A stretch of DNA of 64,000 nt. Source: Sarcomyxa edulis (lineage: Eukaryota; Basidiomycota; Agaricomycetes; Agaricales; Mycenaceae). A program made the position numbers and the translations under genes. The stretch is from assembly GCA_009761415.1 (NCBI GenBank), contig QUOL01000007.1:1426001-1490000 (forward strand), read 5' to 3'. This document shows, piece after piece, positions 35,637 through 47,952 of the stretch (its first letter is position 1; each line of letters starts with the position of its first letter). The notes under the pieces were generated by a model that worked only from the letters and a program-made list of their open reading frames with translations, had not been told where the DNA came from and did no database searches.

Positions 35637-37986
35637 TCATCCAATCGTTCTGCCCCGGGGTAACCTAGCTTTCGCCATAGTCATGTCCTGTCTTTGGACC
35701 GGGGACGGGACCTGACGGTTGCTACTAGCGGAGGCTAGAGTGCCACTCTGTTGATCCAAAGTTATCCGGTTCTGAACAGCATTCACTTGTCTGGAGAAGG
35801 TGTTTCCTGCGAGATCAGCATAGCTGAAAGTGTTGGTGCTGTTTCCGTTGCCGGTGTTGCCCGCTGAGGTTTCTTCAAAGAAACCAACTACGCGAGGGGA
35901 AAATAGACAACACTCGGTCAGAATTCAGAACAAGATATCTGTAGCGATCTTCTTACTGGCTATCTGACGCTCTTGAATCGTTGAGCCAAGTATGAAAGGA
36001 GCTGGGAGCAACTCTCGGTCATACGAATGATCGAACACAGCTGTGACTATAGAACAAAAGGCAGTGAGGCAAGGAAAGGACTCGTATAATGCCACCGACA
36101 TACATTCTGTGCCAGCTGCATTGAGATTTGTGATGTTGATGTTGAGTGGGTATGAGAATTTGTCGGTCACTGCAGGGACACCTCCGTGAGTCGAAAGTAC
36201 AGTCCCGGAGGCAGTTTGTACGAGATTCTTTCAACAATGTTAGACAGATATACGTACACTCCAGCGAGTGAGACTTACTTCGAGCCGATTATTGTCCGAC
36301 GTGGTTTGAAGATTGGAATAGGTCAGTTCTTGCGACCAGACGACGTGTGTTGTAGTCCCGTTTCCACTGATGATATCTGCTTCGATGTGTATGCTCCTTG
36401 TCGCTTTGACAGTCACGTTAAAGTCTCCGTTTGCTCCTACCGTGCCACTGGTGGTAGACTGAGCGAATGGGTCGGCGGAATAAGATGTGATCTTTCCGGT
36501 CGTGCGACTTGACGAGGTCGGATCGGTAACGACCTGGAGTAGACCCGAGACGAACCAGTTCTGCGTGATTGAGTGGTCTGTCTCGGCAGACGCGACATCG
36601 ATGGTAAAATTGTGGGATTGCCCATCGGTGAGGGTAGGCACAAACGGTGTCAGATCAAGGAAATACGTTGGGAGGTCCAATGCACCGTACGAGGTGATAG
36701 GTCTGATAACTATGATGTCAACAATGAAGGTTCACTGAACCCTGGCAAAACGTACCTCCATGCTGGGGGTGAGATTCCACCCGTGAATATTACAGCATAT
36801 GGGAAAGCCACTCCTGCGACTTGTCCGTCAACGAGTAGACGAACCTCGCGGAATGGACCTTGGCTTAAGGATTCGCCAGCAGGAGTAAATTCGTTGGGCG
36901 TGTTGAAGTACTGAGAAACAAGATACAGGGGTCAGAGTTCAAATGAAATCTCTCGAAAGCCTTAAAAAATACCCAGAATTCCTCGTCACCGTTTCCAGAG
37001 GCATACAATTCTGCGTAAAGTTCGATGGCGTTTTGTGGTAAGGTAACGTTGATCTATCCAGTAATCTTAAGACAAGTCTTGATATCCGTCAGATTGAAAG
37101 CATCCACATACAGAGAACCCTGGAGGGACCGATGCATCATTGCCCGTGGTGTTGGACAATGTGGAAAGAGGGATGATGGCATTTGATTGTTCTACAGCAG
37201 GGTGTGCAGGGGAGGATGCAAAGAACGTAGCGTGAAGAGTGGCTGTAACCAGGTCAATAAATTGTAAACTTTCAATGCGTCCTCACTGAAACTTACTAGA
37301 ATATACTCCGTTCAATCCTGTCTCAATCAGATTGTCCAATTGCAGAATGAACGTTCCGGGCTTCGCAAATAAAGGAGTGTAGCGTGTCACGTCCTTCACA
37401 TAAGTCCAGATGATCCCATCACCCTGAGTGGGTTCCGGAGTTGACGTACGCCAGACTATGTGTGGATCAGTAATGATACTCTATGTTGCATGAATTCGGC
37501 GATATGACGCACTTTCAACGTTTTGGAATGTGAATATACCCAAACGGTCGAATTGCGTGCCGTTGGAAGTTACTGTGAAGTTCAGTGTGATACCGGCCCA
37601 CGATCCTGCAGGTCCACAATCCGTCGGAGGACTTTCAGGTAGTTAGCTCAAGGCTCATCGAATTGGGCTGAAAATTCTCACGTGAATTGGACTATTTCAG
37701 CGCTAAAAGCTCATGTAAAGAGCCCGGAGACATAGAATACGGCTAGAAGCACTTACTCTCCGAATGAAAATGCAAAATCGCGCCTAGAGACATGTTGGAA
37801 GCTCGTCAGCTGCGTTCAACCTTGAAGATAAGTGGTCACTCACTGGAGAATTTGGATGGTACATTGCTGAGCATCCTGTGGAACTGGAGGGGGCTGAGCG
37901 ACCTGGAAGTCTACGAGTGCAGCTGCCTTGGAAAGAAGAGCCACGGAAAGAACGAGTAACAAGGTCACGACTCGAGTTAAAGCCAT
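35637..37986 (-). CDS. Secreted peptide-N-glycosidase A-like protein, copy 1
   Basis: The protein starts MALTRVVTLLLVLSVALLS, a clear signal peptide, then 'VDFQVAQPPPVP'. The PNGase A N-terminal domain shows 'DCGPAGSWAGITLNFTVTSNG', 'FDRLGIFTFQNVEVWRTSTPEP' (in pieces), 'WTYVKDVTRYTPLF' and 'PGTFILQLDNLIETGL'. The middle holds 'LPTYFLDLTPFVPTLTDG' and 'HNFTIDVASAE'. Family members (plant PNGase A, Aspergillus PNGase At) cleave N-glycans from glycopeptides at acidic pH. There are many N-glycosylation sequons. The C-terminus differs from copy 2 by an inserted polar stretch before 'MAKARLPRGR'. The catalytic residues of this family are not something I can assign from memory. Confidence 0.85.
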
Positions 37987-38290
37987 GATGGATGAGAACG
38001 ACCGGGAAAACGACTGGCAGCTTAAGTACTTGAGTGAGCTGTAGTTGTGTGAGAAGGAGTATCCCAGTCGAAGGTAGAGATCCCAGGACCCGCATGGTCG
38101 GCTGTGAATTCGAATCAACCCATGCGGTGATAATTATAAATTGATAAATGTTCCGTAAGTCAAAGTTAAACAGGGGCTATTTGCGCCAGTTTGGAAGATT
38201 CGGACCAGCCAAGCATCAATACACCAATTTCACTGCCACTGACTCTTCAAGTTCTCTTGCTTTTCCTCCAAGTTTCCCCTACAGTTGTAC
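37987..38290. other. Spacer between tandem PNGase A-like genes
   Basis: It holds the promoter of copy 1 and the 3' flank of copy 2. Nothing else is recognised. Confidence 0.4.
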
Positions 38291-40654
38291 TTACATGCTC
38301 CTTCCTCCAGCTAGCCTAGCACCTGCAAAGAGAGTGTCTTCACTTGCGTACGAAAGTGTTCCGTGATTGTTCGCCGCTGCAAGACTGCCACTCTGACGAT
38401 CAAGTGTGATGTTGTTGAACGCCGCGTTTACTTGCCTCGCATAAGTGTTGCCGGCGAGGTCTACATAGCTGAAGCTGTTGTTGCTTGTTCCGTTTCCAAA
38501 GTTTCCAGTAGGAGCCAATTGAAAGAAGCCACCTAGTCAATCAACAAATCAGAGGCTGCGCTTCATTGACGGTAAGTAGATCAGCTTCACCACTTATCTG
38601 CCGTTCGTTGATTGTTGAACCAATCATAAATGGACCGGGTAGTAGGACTCGGTCATAGGAATGATCAAAAGACGCGTTGACTAGGGTAAATTGCGGTGAG
38701 TATATCATTGAAAACTTGAACAGACGGTAGACTCACAGCTTTGCTCATCGGGCGTCAAGAAAGTAAAGTTGATATTCAAGGGGTAGGAGAATATGTCGGT
38801 AACAGCAGGTATACCATTATGTGTGGAAACTACCGTTCCGCTTGCCGTTTGACGAAGTTTCTGTAAGATTCGTGAAGTGTCAAAGACAGACAGACAGAAT
38901 CTTAAGTGCTATACTTGCCTGGACGAAAGCATTATCCAACCAATTTTGAGTATTCACATATTGTAGTTCCTGGGACCATATCACGTTCGTACGTTTCCCA
39001 CTAGGACTGATGATATCGGCCTCGACATAAATCTTACGCGTAGCCGTGACTGTAATGTCCACATCCCCATTCGAGCTCACACTTCCCGTAGTGGTGGATG
39101 ACGCATAGGGTTCTGCAGTGTAGGTTAGGATATTTCCCGTTGTACGCTTGTTGGACATGGGATCCGTGATAATTTGCAGTACACCTGACAGAAACCAATT
39201 TTGGAGGATAGTGTGATTGGCCTCTGCCGATGCCACGTCGAGGGTAAAGTTATGAGGTCGACCATCAGTCAATAGTGGAATGAAGGCTGTGAGGTCCAGG
39301 AAGTAGGTCGGGAGGTCAATGGCACCGTATGCTGTGATGGGCCTACTTGTACTCGTCAGAAGCTAAAACGCGTGCAGTGTACATCAACAGACCTCCAAGC
39401 GCTCGGAACAAACCCTCCAGTGAAGATCACGGCGTACGGAAATGCCACTCCAGCAACTATACCATCTATGAGCAAGCGGACCTCGCGAAACGGGCCTTGC
39501 CCGAAAGTAATCCCGGCGGGAATACTTGGGAAGAACTCGTTGGCAGCATTAAAGTACTGTAAATTGACGAAAATCAGATCGTTTCTCGTGTCAATGAAAG
39601 GCTTGATTGTTTTACCCAGGATTCTTCTTCACCGTTCCCAGAAGCGTACAGTTCGGCGTAAACTTGTACTGAATTCTGGGGTATAGTAACATTAATCTGG
39701 GGAGGCAAATCAGTCATGACAAGCAAGATATATGGATTATACTCACAGAAAAGCCTGGAGGAACCGACGCATCATTGCCTGTGATATTGGATAGAGTCGA
39801 GAGTGGTATGATGACATCAGCTTGTTTTGCTGGAGGGTGTTTACCCGAAGATGCATAAAAAGTAGCATCGAGAGTAGCTGTGAAATAGAATTGATACTTC
39901 ATCAATCGATACATATCATCATCATGGACTGCAAAATCATGCTGACTTGAGTATATCCCATCCAAACCAGTCTCAATCAAGTTGTCCAATTGAAGTATGA
40001 ACGTCCCGGGGTTGGCGAACAAGGGTATATAGCGTGTCACATCTTTGATGTACGTCCAGATGATTCCATCCCCGCGTGTGGGCTCTGGAGTCGAGGTGCG
40101 CCATACTGACAAGAAACAGGTAAATCTCGGGATTGAGTACAGAAGGAAGGATTGAAAGAGGCGTACTCACTTTCCACATTCTGGAACGTGAATATACCTA
40201 GTCGATCAAACTGTGTCCCGTTGGACGTCACCGTAAAGTTCAGAGTTATAGCTGCCCAGGAGCCAGGAGGTCCACAATCGGACGGTGGTCTGCAGAGATA
40301 TATCACTATCAGGATGTATCGTCAATAAGGTCGATCGGAACGCGTACACAAATTGGACAACTTCTGCGCTGCGTGATGATCAAGCTGTCAAACATTGCAT
40401 GATGTTCATCAATACCGACTGCACTCACCTGCCAAACGAGAAGGCAAAGTCACGTCTAGAGCGTTATCAAGGTATCAGAACTGGTGGGAATTGGTGCTAT
40501 ATATGGTGACATACTGGAGAATTCTTTGCGTGCATTGCTTTGCATCTCGAGGAACAGCAGGTGGCTGAGCAACTTGGAAATCTACAAGTACTGCAGCCCA
40601 AGACAAGGACGAGAAGAGAGACAAGAAGAGTGAGATTTTGATATGATGGAACAT
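38291..40654 (-). CDS. Secreted peptide-N-glycosidase A-like protein, copy 2
   Basis: Paralogue of the upstream-numbered neighbour, on the same strand with the same exon layout. The start is the ATG of MFHHIKISLFLSLFSSL, a signal peptide, followed by 'VDFQVAQPPAVPRDAKQC'. Shared landmarks include 'DCGPPGSWAAITLNFTVTSNG', 'WTYIKDVTRYIPLF', 'PGTFILQLDNLIETGLDG', 'LPTYFLDLTAFIPLLTDG' and 'NVIWSQELQYVN'. It ends in 'FAGARLAGGRSM'. By family it should act outside the cell or in an acidic compartment on N-glycans. High similarity and head-to-tail position point to a recent local duplication. Confidence 0.85.
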
Positions 40655-41110
40655 TGCGAGCAATTAGAGCTGGGAAGACATCTATCGCTCTAGTTTGTAC
40701 GACATGGTGCTTCGGCGATGCATGTGCTCAAGATGTAGCTTCGGATATAATTGGCCTGATTCGGATTTTGAGAGGATGTTGAGATGATTTGATGGTGATC
40801 TACGAGGAGAAACCATAATTATGTCTTCGTGGAATCGATGAGAAAGCGAATAGTATTGGCGGAACACACCAATAGATTTTCAATGGGCGACAGTGTAACT
40901 CAAAGACAAGCCAAACCTTGACGAAATAGCGGCAACCTACATTCTGAAGAAAAGGAAAAACATTGGCCAGGACTCGTAGATTCACCTCAGGTCAAGTCAA
41001 AGGTAGTAAATAATTAAGGATATATCCTTGGCGAGACAATAAAATTAAGCATATACAGAAGCGACAACAAGACCCACTAATAAGGAGAACGTACTATGAG
41101 TATCAATCAA
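40655..41110. other. Intergenic
   Basis: This is the promoter of PNGase A-like copy 2 and the 3' flank of the Pmp3/Sna-like gene. Short frames have no support. Confidence 0.4.
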
Positions 41111-42124
41111 CTAGAACTCGTGCTGGAAGACATCATCGTTCGTCGTTCTGCGTCCATTCCTTGTTGGTGGTTCGTCTCTCACTTCATGGTCACCATAAAG
41201 TCCTCCTTCAGCAGATTCGGGGAAGTCGTTGGTTTCGTCGATACTCCCGCTCGCGAGGGATGATTTGCTTTTCTTCCGCCTCATCTTCTTCTTGGGTGCG
41301 GAAGTCTGCTCCGACAAGGAGTACGCATCGTCCGTCCGAGCCCACCTATCCTTCTTATCCTTCTTCTTCTTCCCCTTTTTGGCTTTGCTGGCTGGCGCGG
41401 CGTCTTCGAAGTTGGCAGGATAATGCCATCGGCCAGCCGATGATGTGGAGTTGGCGTCGTTTCCGTAGTAAGATTCTTCATCTTCCCGCCAGAGGTGTTC
41501 TCCATTGCCGTTGCCACGTTGCTGTCTTGGCCCCCCTTCCAATGACATATCAACGCTCGAACCGTGCTCCTGACCCTCCTCGTAGGCCTGGCCTTCAAGC
41601 GTCGAGGTAGGTAGGCGGTCCTGGTAGCGGTTGGCCCATTGAGACCTGCGCTCCTTTCTCTTGATGTCGGAGGTATCGATGAGACCATAGCGCTGGGCCC
41701 ATTTAGGAGTTCGGGCGTGGTTCTTATTGTTTCTGACGTTCTAGGAGAAAGAAAGATGAGATTGATAATTGATACCATATATAGAGACTTGGATGTATAC
41801 TTGGATATAGAAGTTATGTACGTGCCCTGGGAAGTGTAGGAAACGAGTTAATAGGGAATTTGGAATAGATGCGAGCGGAACGCACCGGGAATATAGCCAC
41901 ATATTGTTAAGAGTAGGTTGAGCCAAAAGTCTACACCGATTCCAAACCTAGCGGCGACAGCTGGGAAGACACAAGGTGAGAACCCGATATCGGAGAAATT
42001 GAGTATAATTTCGGGTGCACGTACCAAGTGGGGGAAAGAGAGAGCCTAGAATAAAGAGGAGAACGGAGTAGCCGTGATGGCGCTTTGGGGTCAAGTCAAT
42101 TTTCTTGGGTATATAGTTGGACAT
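41111..42124 (-). CDS. Pmp3/UPF0057 family proteolipid with long hydrophilic tail (Sna3-like)
   Basis: Four exons give about 275 residues. The first 65 form the Pmp3 module: a short basic start (MSNYIPKKIDLTPKRHHG), TM1 'YSVLLFILGSLFPPLAVAA', then 'FGIGVDFWLNLLLTICGYIPGHVHNFYI', which carries the family's D-x-x-L/I-N-x-x-L and GYIPGHxHxFYI patterns. Plain Pmp3 proteins stop at about 55 residues. Here a polar tail of about 200 residues follows, with 'KKGKKKKDKKDRW' and 'KKKMRRKKSK' basic clusters and acidic/Ser stretches. Yeast Sna2-4 have shorter tails that engage sorting machinery; a similar vacuolar or plasma-membrane role is inference. It diverges from the C2H2 gene. Confidence 0.82.
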
Positions 42125-42491
42125 GTCAAGAAAAGGATGGTAATCTAAATAGTAGGAATTATGGGATAAAAGGTCATGGAATGAACGAAAGAGAGAGAGA
42201 GAGAGCTGTGTCACTGACCGTCACAGCAGCGAGCAAGATTGAGGAATAGGTGGGACCCCGGAAGATGTACTGGCTACTGGCACGTGGGTCTATTCTACTG
42301 AACAACATCTTTGATCGCCAGTCTTCAGAATCTCTTGAGACTTCCATACTCAGCAAACCTCCATCATCGATATCTCACTTGGAGTATCCAGGGTTCAGTG
42401 CATTGGACGTGAACGGGACCAACAGCCTTCAGGGTGCGTAGTGACGCCATTTTGTTGTATATCATACTTATCGCGAACAAAACTAGCATCA
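42125..42491. promoter_or_regulatory. Shared divergent promoter, Pmp3-like / C2H2 gene
   Basis: 367 bases separate the two starts. A (GA)n tract lies at 42188-42205, a common fungal core-promoter feature. No specific site is identified. Confidence 0.4.
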
Positions 42492-44506
42492 ATGAATCAA
42501 CAGGAACAAGACGTTGCACCCGTTCTCAACTTATCTGACGTCGTCCACGATGAAACAATGGAGGACGAAGACGACGATGACCCTGCCCGTCGGAACACAC
42601 CTGAACTCGTCGATCATAACGATATATCTAGAGCTGGCTCACCACATCCGAATCCCATTCCCGTCTTGTCAGGTCCTGGAATACCTGGCTCACCTCTGAG
42701 CACCAATGAGTCACCAATAGCGTTCTCAGTCGAAATGCTCGAACGCGAAATCGCTACCCTTTTGAATCAGAACGCATCTGCAGCGTCAGCTGCGCTGCTC
42801 AGTGCTGCGGCTCAACAACGTCAGGAAGGCGTCGAAGTCGGCGAAGAGGCCTCTGGAAGGGCCAGCAATGATAAGGATGGTGAGCCTGATGCTGACAATC
42901 CAGGTAACGGGAGCGTGTCGGGACTAGGTCTGAATCTCAGCGGTCTTGCTGCCGTGTTGCAAGCTGCGCATGCTCAAGCTGCTGAGAAGGAGCGTGCGGC
43001 GGAAGAACTGGCAGCAAAGGATCCTGCGTTCGCGAGACAGCAGCGCGTTGAAAAGGAACTGCAGACTACTCGGACGGCCCCTGCGTTTCACTCTCTGACT
43101 GCGGGTGAGGGTGCCAAGACGACGAAAGATAACAAGACACAAAGAAATTCCGGCCGAGTGGGAGAAGATAGTGTGCAGGATGTTGATCTTCTGTACCCGG
43201 ATGAAGAAGTGGAGGATGATATTGACATGGAAGTGGATGAGCATGTTCGATCACATCTCAGCACTCCCCGACGAGCGCGAAGAAGAGTCCAGGCTGCACC
43301 AGGATCATCGCCTCCAGCTCCAGAGGAATTCTCGGAAATCACTGACATTCTCGACCAATTCTCAGCACAATTTGAACCAGAACATGACCCCGGACATAGT
43401 CCTACCATTACACCCGATTCATCCCCAGTTGTATCCCATTCAACCCATCCTCTTGCGAGTTCCTCTTCTCTTTCCTCGAATCGTCTTCAACCAGTCGCCT
43501 CGACGTCTGCCGCAGCTAGCAGTAGTACTACCAAGAAGGGTAAAAAGAAGGGTAGGGAAAAGGGACCTAGTATCCATATTTGCGACCAAGAACTCTGCCA
43601 AAAGTCTTTTACCCGCAGAAGCGACCTTGCACGACACATGCGAATCCACACAGGAGAGCGACCTTTCGTTTGTGCTCATACCGGTTGTGGAAAGACTTTC
43701 ATCCAGGTACACAATATACGTTTTTCGTCCTCCACGGGTTCTCATCAATTGACTTGATCCTCCAGCGCTCTGCGTTACATGTCCACTTGCGTGTACATAC
43801 CGGAGAAAAACCTCACTCATGTGAATATCCCGGGTGCGGAAAGATGTTTGGTGATTCGAGTAGTCTGGCGCGCCACCGGCGAACGCACACCGGGAAAAGG
43901 CCATACAAGTGTGAGGACCCGCAATGTGAGAAGACATTCACTCGACGGACGACTCTCACGCAGCACATGCGAACCCATGACCCTACATGGGAACCAGACC
44001 CGAACATGTGAGCTTTCTCTGTATGATTGTGAGTTTGCGCTCTTACTGATTATTTTTATAGACGGTACAATTTCAAAGCAAAGAGACGAAAGGTCGCAGA
44101 GGAGGAGGAGGACAAGGAACTGGAAGAATCTGTCCGTACGCTATCTGCGTTGTTCCAAGCGAGCAATGTGCCCACCGTCGTACCGCGTGCGCCTCTGGAA
44201 GCAAGGGTGGCTAGTATCAGTGCCGAGATTGCGGCTGCGATTGCTCAGGCACAATCGCGAGTCTACGAGGACGATGAAGTCGAGCTCGACGACGACGACG
44301 GGTCGGGGTCGGGGTCGGGGCAGGAGATGGATAGTCCAGGAACGATAGTGCCCAATACAAGTGGGATACGAGGACTAGGAGAGACGTCTGGTGTGCTGCC
44401 AGAGATGGAGGAAGACGATGATGATAGCGACGCGTTCCCAATACCTCTACGGACGCGTAAAGGCAAAGACCCGGTCACAGTGGCTGGGCAGAAGCGGAAG
44501 CGATAG
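42492..44506 (+). CDS. C2H2 zinc finger transcription factor, four fingers
   Basis: Exons 42492-43706, 43766-44007 and 44062-44506 give 633 residues. A long acidic, Ser/Pro-rich N-terminus ([12 protein letters not shown] near the start, Ala-rich helix about 90-180) is followed by a Lys-rich NLS ([11 protein letters not shown]). The fingers are [23 protein letters not shown], split here as CDQELC-X12-H-X3-H, then CAHTGC..., CEYPGC... and CEDPQC..., joined by TGE/KRP-type linkers. The first intron cuts finger 2. The tail is acidic ([17 protein letters not shown]). The fingers' C-X4-C spacing resembles stress and morphogenesis regulators, but I cannot name the orthologue. The start is the first ATG; an in-frame GTG upstream is not used. 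Confidence 0.88.
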
Positions 44507-44554
44507 TGTATGTACTTTTAGTTGACTTTTAGGGTAAAAATCACTGTAATTCTA

Positions 44555-44657
44555 CCCCGGAGCGTGGGAGCGGGGTTACCCCGTGTAAACACGTGAACGG
44601 AATGGGGCCCAATTCCCAGATTTCCGTCCGATTTGTTCCGCCGTCAAACATATATTA
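44555..44657 (+). promoter_or_regulatory. Putative FBP1 promoter with CreA/Mig1-type sites and TATA element
   Basis: Between the C2H2 stop and the FBP1 ATG lie two matches to the CreA/Mig1 core SYGGRG: CCGGGG on the minus strand at 44555-44560 and GCGGGG on the plus strand at 44570-44575. A CACGTG element follows near 44590, and an AT-rich TATATTA lies at 44651-44657. Carbon-catabolite repression of fructose bisphosphatase is well known in fungi, so these sites are plausible; the match is by motif only. Confidence 0.4.
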
Positions 44658-44700
44658 TCTCTGAAAACTAATTATCTCTTCTTCTACAAACTTAGCCGCA

Positions 44701-46069
44701 ATGATGGACGACGAACATTCCCCAAGCGTTGATCTTATCACTCTCACCCGGTCTGTCTACAGAATAACAGCTTGATCTCTCTCTCATCCGTGCTCACAAT
44801 CATATCAGTCATGTTCTCCAGGATCAGCTCAGACTTGGTGCTACAGCGACTGGCGACCTCACTTTATTGTTGACAGCCATCCAAGTCACTTCCAAGTTCA
44901 TTGCAACCAATGTCCGAAAGGCTCGTTTGATCAATCTGTAAGTTCCACTTTTGATCCATTGCCATGTCCGGATCATAACTCCATCCGTAGCGTTGGGCTT
45001 GCAGGTGCTACCAATGTCCAGGGAGAAGAACAGAAGAAACTCGATATCCTTTCCAATGATATCATGGTGAACGCTCTCCGAGCATCTGGCAAGACCGCGG
45101 TTTTGGTTTCGGAAGAAATCGAGGACGCTATCATCATCGAAGATAAATATAAGGGCAAGTATTGTGTTGTCTTCGATCCTCTTGATGGAAGTAGCAACAT
45201 CGATGCTGGTGTAAATATCGGTACTATCTTCGGAATCTACAAAGTCGTGCGTATCTGCAGTGTCTTTTAGTTTATTTTCTTTCCTCTTACCAATCGGATG
45301 ATTTTGGCAGCGAGACGGTTCTAAAGGGACTGTCGAGGATGTTTTACGGCCCGGAAGTGAGATGGTAGCCGCTGGTTATACCATGCAAGTACCCTGTTCT
45401 ATCTCTTCGTTTTTGGTATGCTTATCAATTTATCAGGTACGGGTCTTCTGCCAACTTGGTCCTCACCACTGGACAGGGAGTCAACGGTTATACGTTGGAT
45501 GCTGCCTTGGGAGAGTTCATCCTCACCCATCCGGATGTACGTTCTTTTTCTCGTGCTGCCTGAAGATAAGCCTTTTGACATTTGTATCCCCACAGATCAA
45601 AATCCCTGCTCGCGGCAAAATCTACTCCTTCAACGAGGGTAACGCGATGTACTTCCACCCTCCTGCGACCGCGTACCTTCAGTCCATCAAATTCCCCGCA
45701 CCACCCAAGGCCCCATACAGTGCCCGATATATCGGGTCCATGGTTGCCGATGTGCACCGTACGCTGCTGTACGGTGGGATTTTCGGATACCCGGATGATA
45801 AGAAAAGCAAGAGTGGTAAGCTGAGACTTCTATACGAGGCATTCCCCATGGCTTTCTTGACCGAGCAGGTAAGTCGCATCTGCGCTGATTTCGCGAGGCA
45901 AAGTCTAATATAATTGCAGGCCGGAGGTATCGCTACCACGGGTAACAAACGCATCTTGGACATTGTTCCAACCAGCATTCACGAACGCTGCTCGGTTTAC
46001 TTGGGTAGCAAAGACGACGTGCAGGATCTTATGAAGTTCTACAAGGACGTGCCGGCTGCGTCGACGTGA
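44701..46069 (+). CDS. FBP1: Fructose-1,6-bisphosphatase
   Basis: A multi-exon gene of about 350 codons starting [19 protein letters not shown]. It removes the 1-phosphate from fructose-1,6-bisphosphate in cytosolic gluconeogenesis. Key motifs: '[21 protein letters not shown]', '[10 protein letters not shown]' (metal and AMP region), the signature '[25 protein letters not shown]' in adjoining pieces (metal-binding D-P-L-D-G-S-S-N), '[14 protein letters not shown]', '[23 protein letters not shown]' and '[21 protein letters not shown]'. It ends '..[10 protein letters not shown]'. All expected domains are present. Confidence 0.93.
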
Positions 46070-46322
46070 TGAAATAGGTAATTATAAGTGGTAACAAGAA
46101 ATTGCTGTATTGGTGTATATGTATCGTCATATTTCAACTCTAGCCTACACCCGAGAATAACACTAAATGAATCACAACCATGTCGATTGGCCGCTGCAGT
46201 GTTGGGTACCTCGTAAAGTTCGCCCTATCGGGAATTTGTGCCTTGTTTACCAGCGACCTCCAAGATCTGACAGTGACGTTACCGCCACCGTGACACACCA
46301 TCTCCACTTTATACTCACTCTC

Positions 46323-47952
46323 ATGTCGAGCCGCATCAAACGAACAAAAGGAAAGAATGATACCGAGGCTCGTTCGCCATCAGCACAGGTGCCTACTCGT
46401 TTTACACAGATGATATATCGTTCTCATCGACGACATACGGCTCCACCGTACTTAGCATGATCATGAACCCTTGGTCAAGCGCAAACGGACACGCCGTGCA
46501 GATTCCGACGATGAGCCAGCCTTGGACGGACGAAAATATCTTACTACTGCATCCCAGCGTAAGGAGAGAATGGAGAGACAGCTGAAGCGGTCGAGAACCG
46601 ACGAAGATATGGACGAGGACGTGGATGTTGAAGGTGGCGTTGAAGAAGAGACCGGCTCTATTGCCGTGGATGAACGATTCTTACCTGATCCTCCAACTCA
46701 GGCTTCGGCTTCGTCGTCTAAGTCTCGACGATCAGTCGTACCCGATGGACACCCATCCAAGAAGAAACGGAATGTGGTGTATTCCGACGGAGAGGAAAGC
46801 GACGAATACAAACACGAAGAGACCAACCGCCACAGTCCCGCACGATCTACCTTTGATGATGAAAATGACGATGATTTGGAACAACAGACGAATCCGAGAC
46901 GAGGGAGCAAGTCAAAAGGTAAGACCAAACCGAGGGCCGGAGTCAAGGGGAAGGGGAAGGGGAAAGAGGCGCAAGTTCCTATAGCCATGAAGGACGAGCG
47001 GAAACTGACTATCCGGCTGGGTAAGAGCAGGGCTGGGTCTCAGGAGAGCACCAGTACTGCTGGAATGAAACGATCACGTCCCGCAGAATTGCAAGTAGAC
47101 ATCGAGGAAGAAACCGTCGTTGATGTTGTTGGCCGGGGCGGCTCTATCTCTGCAACACCCGAACCTTCCACTGCGCTTGACCTCTTTCCAGCCTCAGAAG
47201 CTCCTCCGGCACATAGAACTATCTCCCCCGCTAAAGACAAGGAAGCCGACCCCCCTCCGCTTAAGAAACGCAAACTGCCTACAATAAAGAAGAACAAAGT
47301 TCCTGGTTCCACGACCATCAGCACACCATCGAGTTCCAAACCACCTCTAGCTGGAGTGTCCAAGGGAGTTCATAATGCAGACGATGCTAGTAAGGCATTG
47401 CCGCTGCCGCTGCCATTACCGGTTTCCACGCCAGTATCGATAAGAAAGCCTGCCGCCACTATCGGAAGTGCAGACTTCGATTTGAGGAATGCGTCGGTTT
47501 ATGCAGAACTCTTCAAGGCGGTGAGTACGATGGTTGCATTATATTCTTATCATTTCTTACAGCGACGATGCGTTCAGGGGGGAACTACTCCACGCTCGGG
47601 TCTAAATAGGCGAGAAAAGGATGAAGAAAGACGGAGAGACTTGTACAGGATGAGAGACGAGGCAAGGGCGAAACGCGATCTGGACGGGGTGAGTTGGCTC
47701 CACTAAAACTCGTCCGTTTATCTTGACTAACACCACTAATAACAACTCAAGAGGAATGCATTCGATCTTTTAGGACAGGTGAACAAGATTACTCGTTTCG
47801 AGGAACGCTTTCGGTCTGAGAGAAGTCTGGTGCTCTATCCGAATTATCTGGGTGCGAAATGGAGACATGACTGGGATCAGGAACGAAGGAAAGAAGCAGG
47901 AGAAGAGCCCAGCGACACTAATGTGAATGACCACGGGCATTCACAGAGCTAG
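46323..47952 (+). CDS. Unidentified basic/acidic protein, probably nuclear
   Basis: Exons 46323-46388, 46456-47520, 47563-47688 and 47752-47952 join in frame to 485 residues. The N-terminus holds clustered basic signals (RIKRTKGK, KRKRTRRAD). A long disordered Ser/Glu/Lys-rich middle follows. Near residue 375 the sequence becomes conserved-looking: 'DFDLRNASVYAELFKA', then 'REKDEERRRDLYRMRDEARAKRD', 'NAFDLLGQVNKITRFEERFR' and 'LYPNYLGAKWRHDWD'. I recognise no named family. The third intron (47521-47562) is 42 nt, a multiple of three without a stop, so retention would also give an open product. The clean splice pattern and C-terminal block argue for a real gene. Confidence 0.72.

Noticed and set aside
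42441..42491. In-frame extension upstream of the C2H2 protein
   Set aside because: It begins at GTG, not ATG; the first ATG is at 42492.
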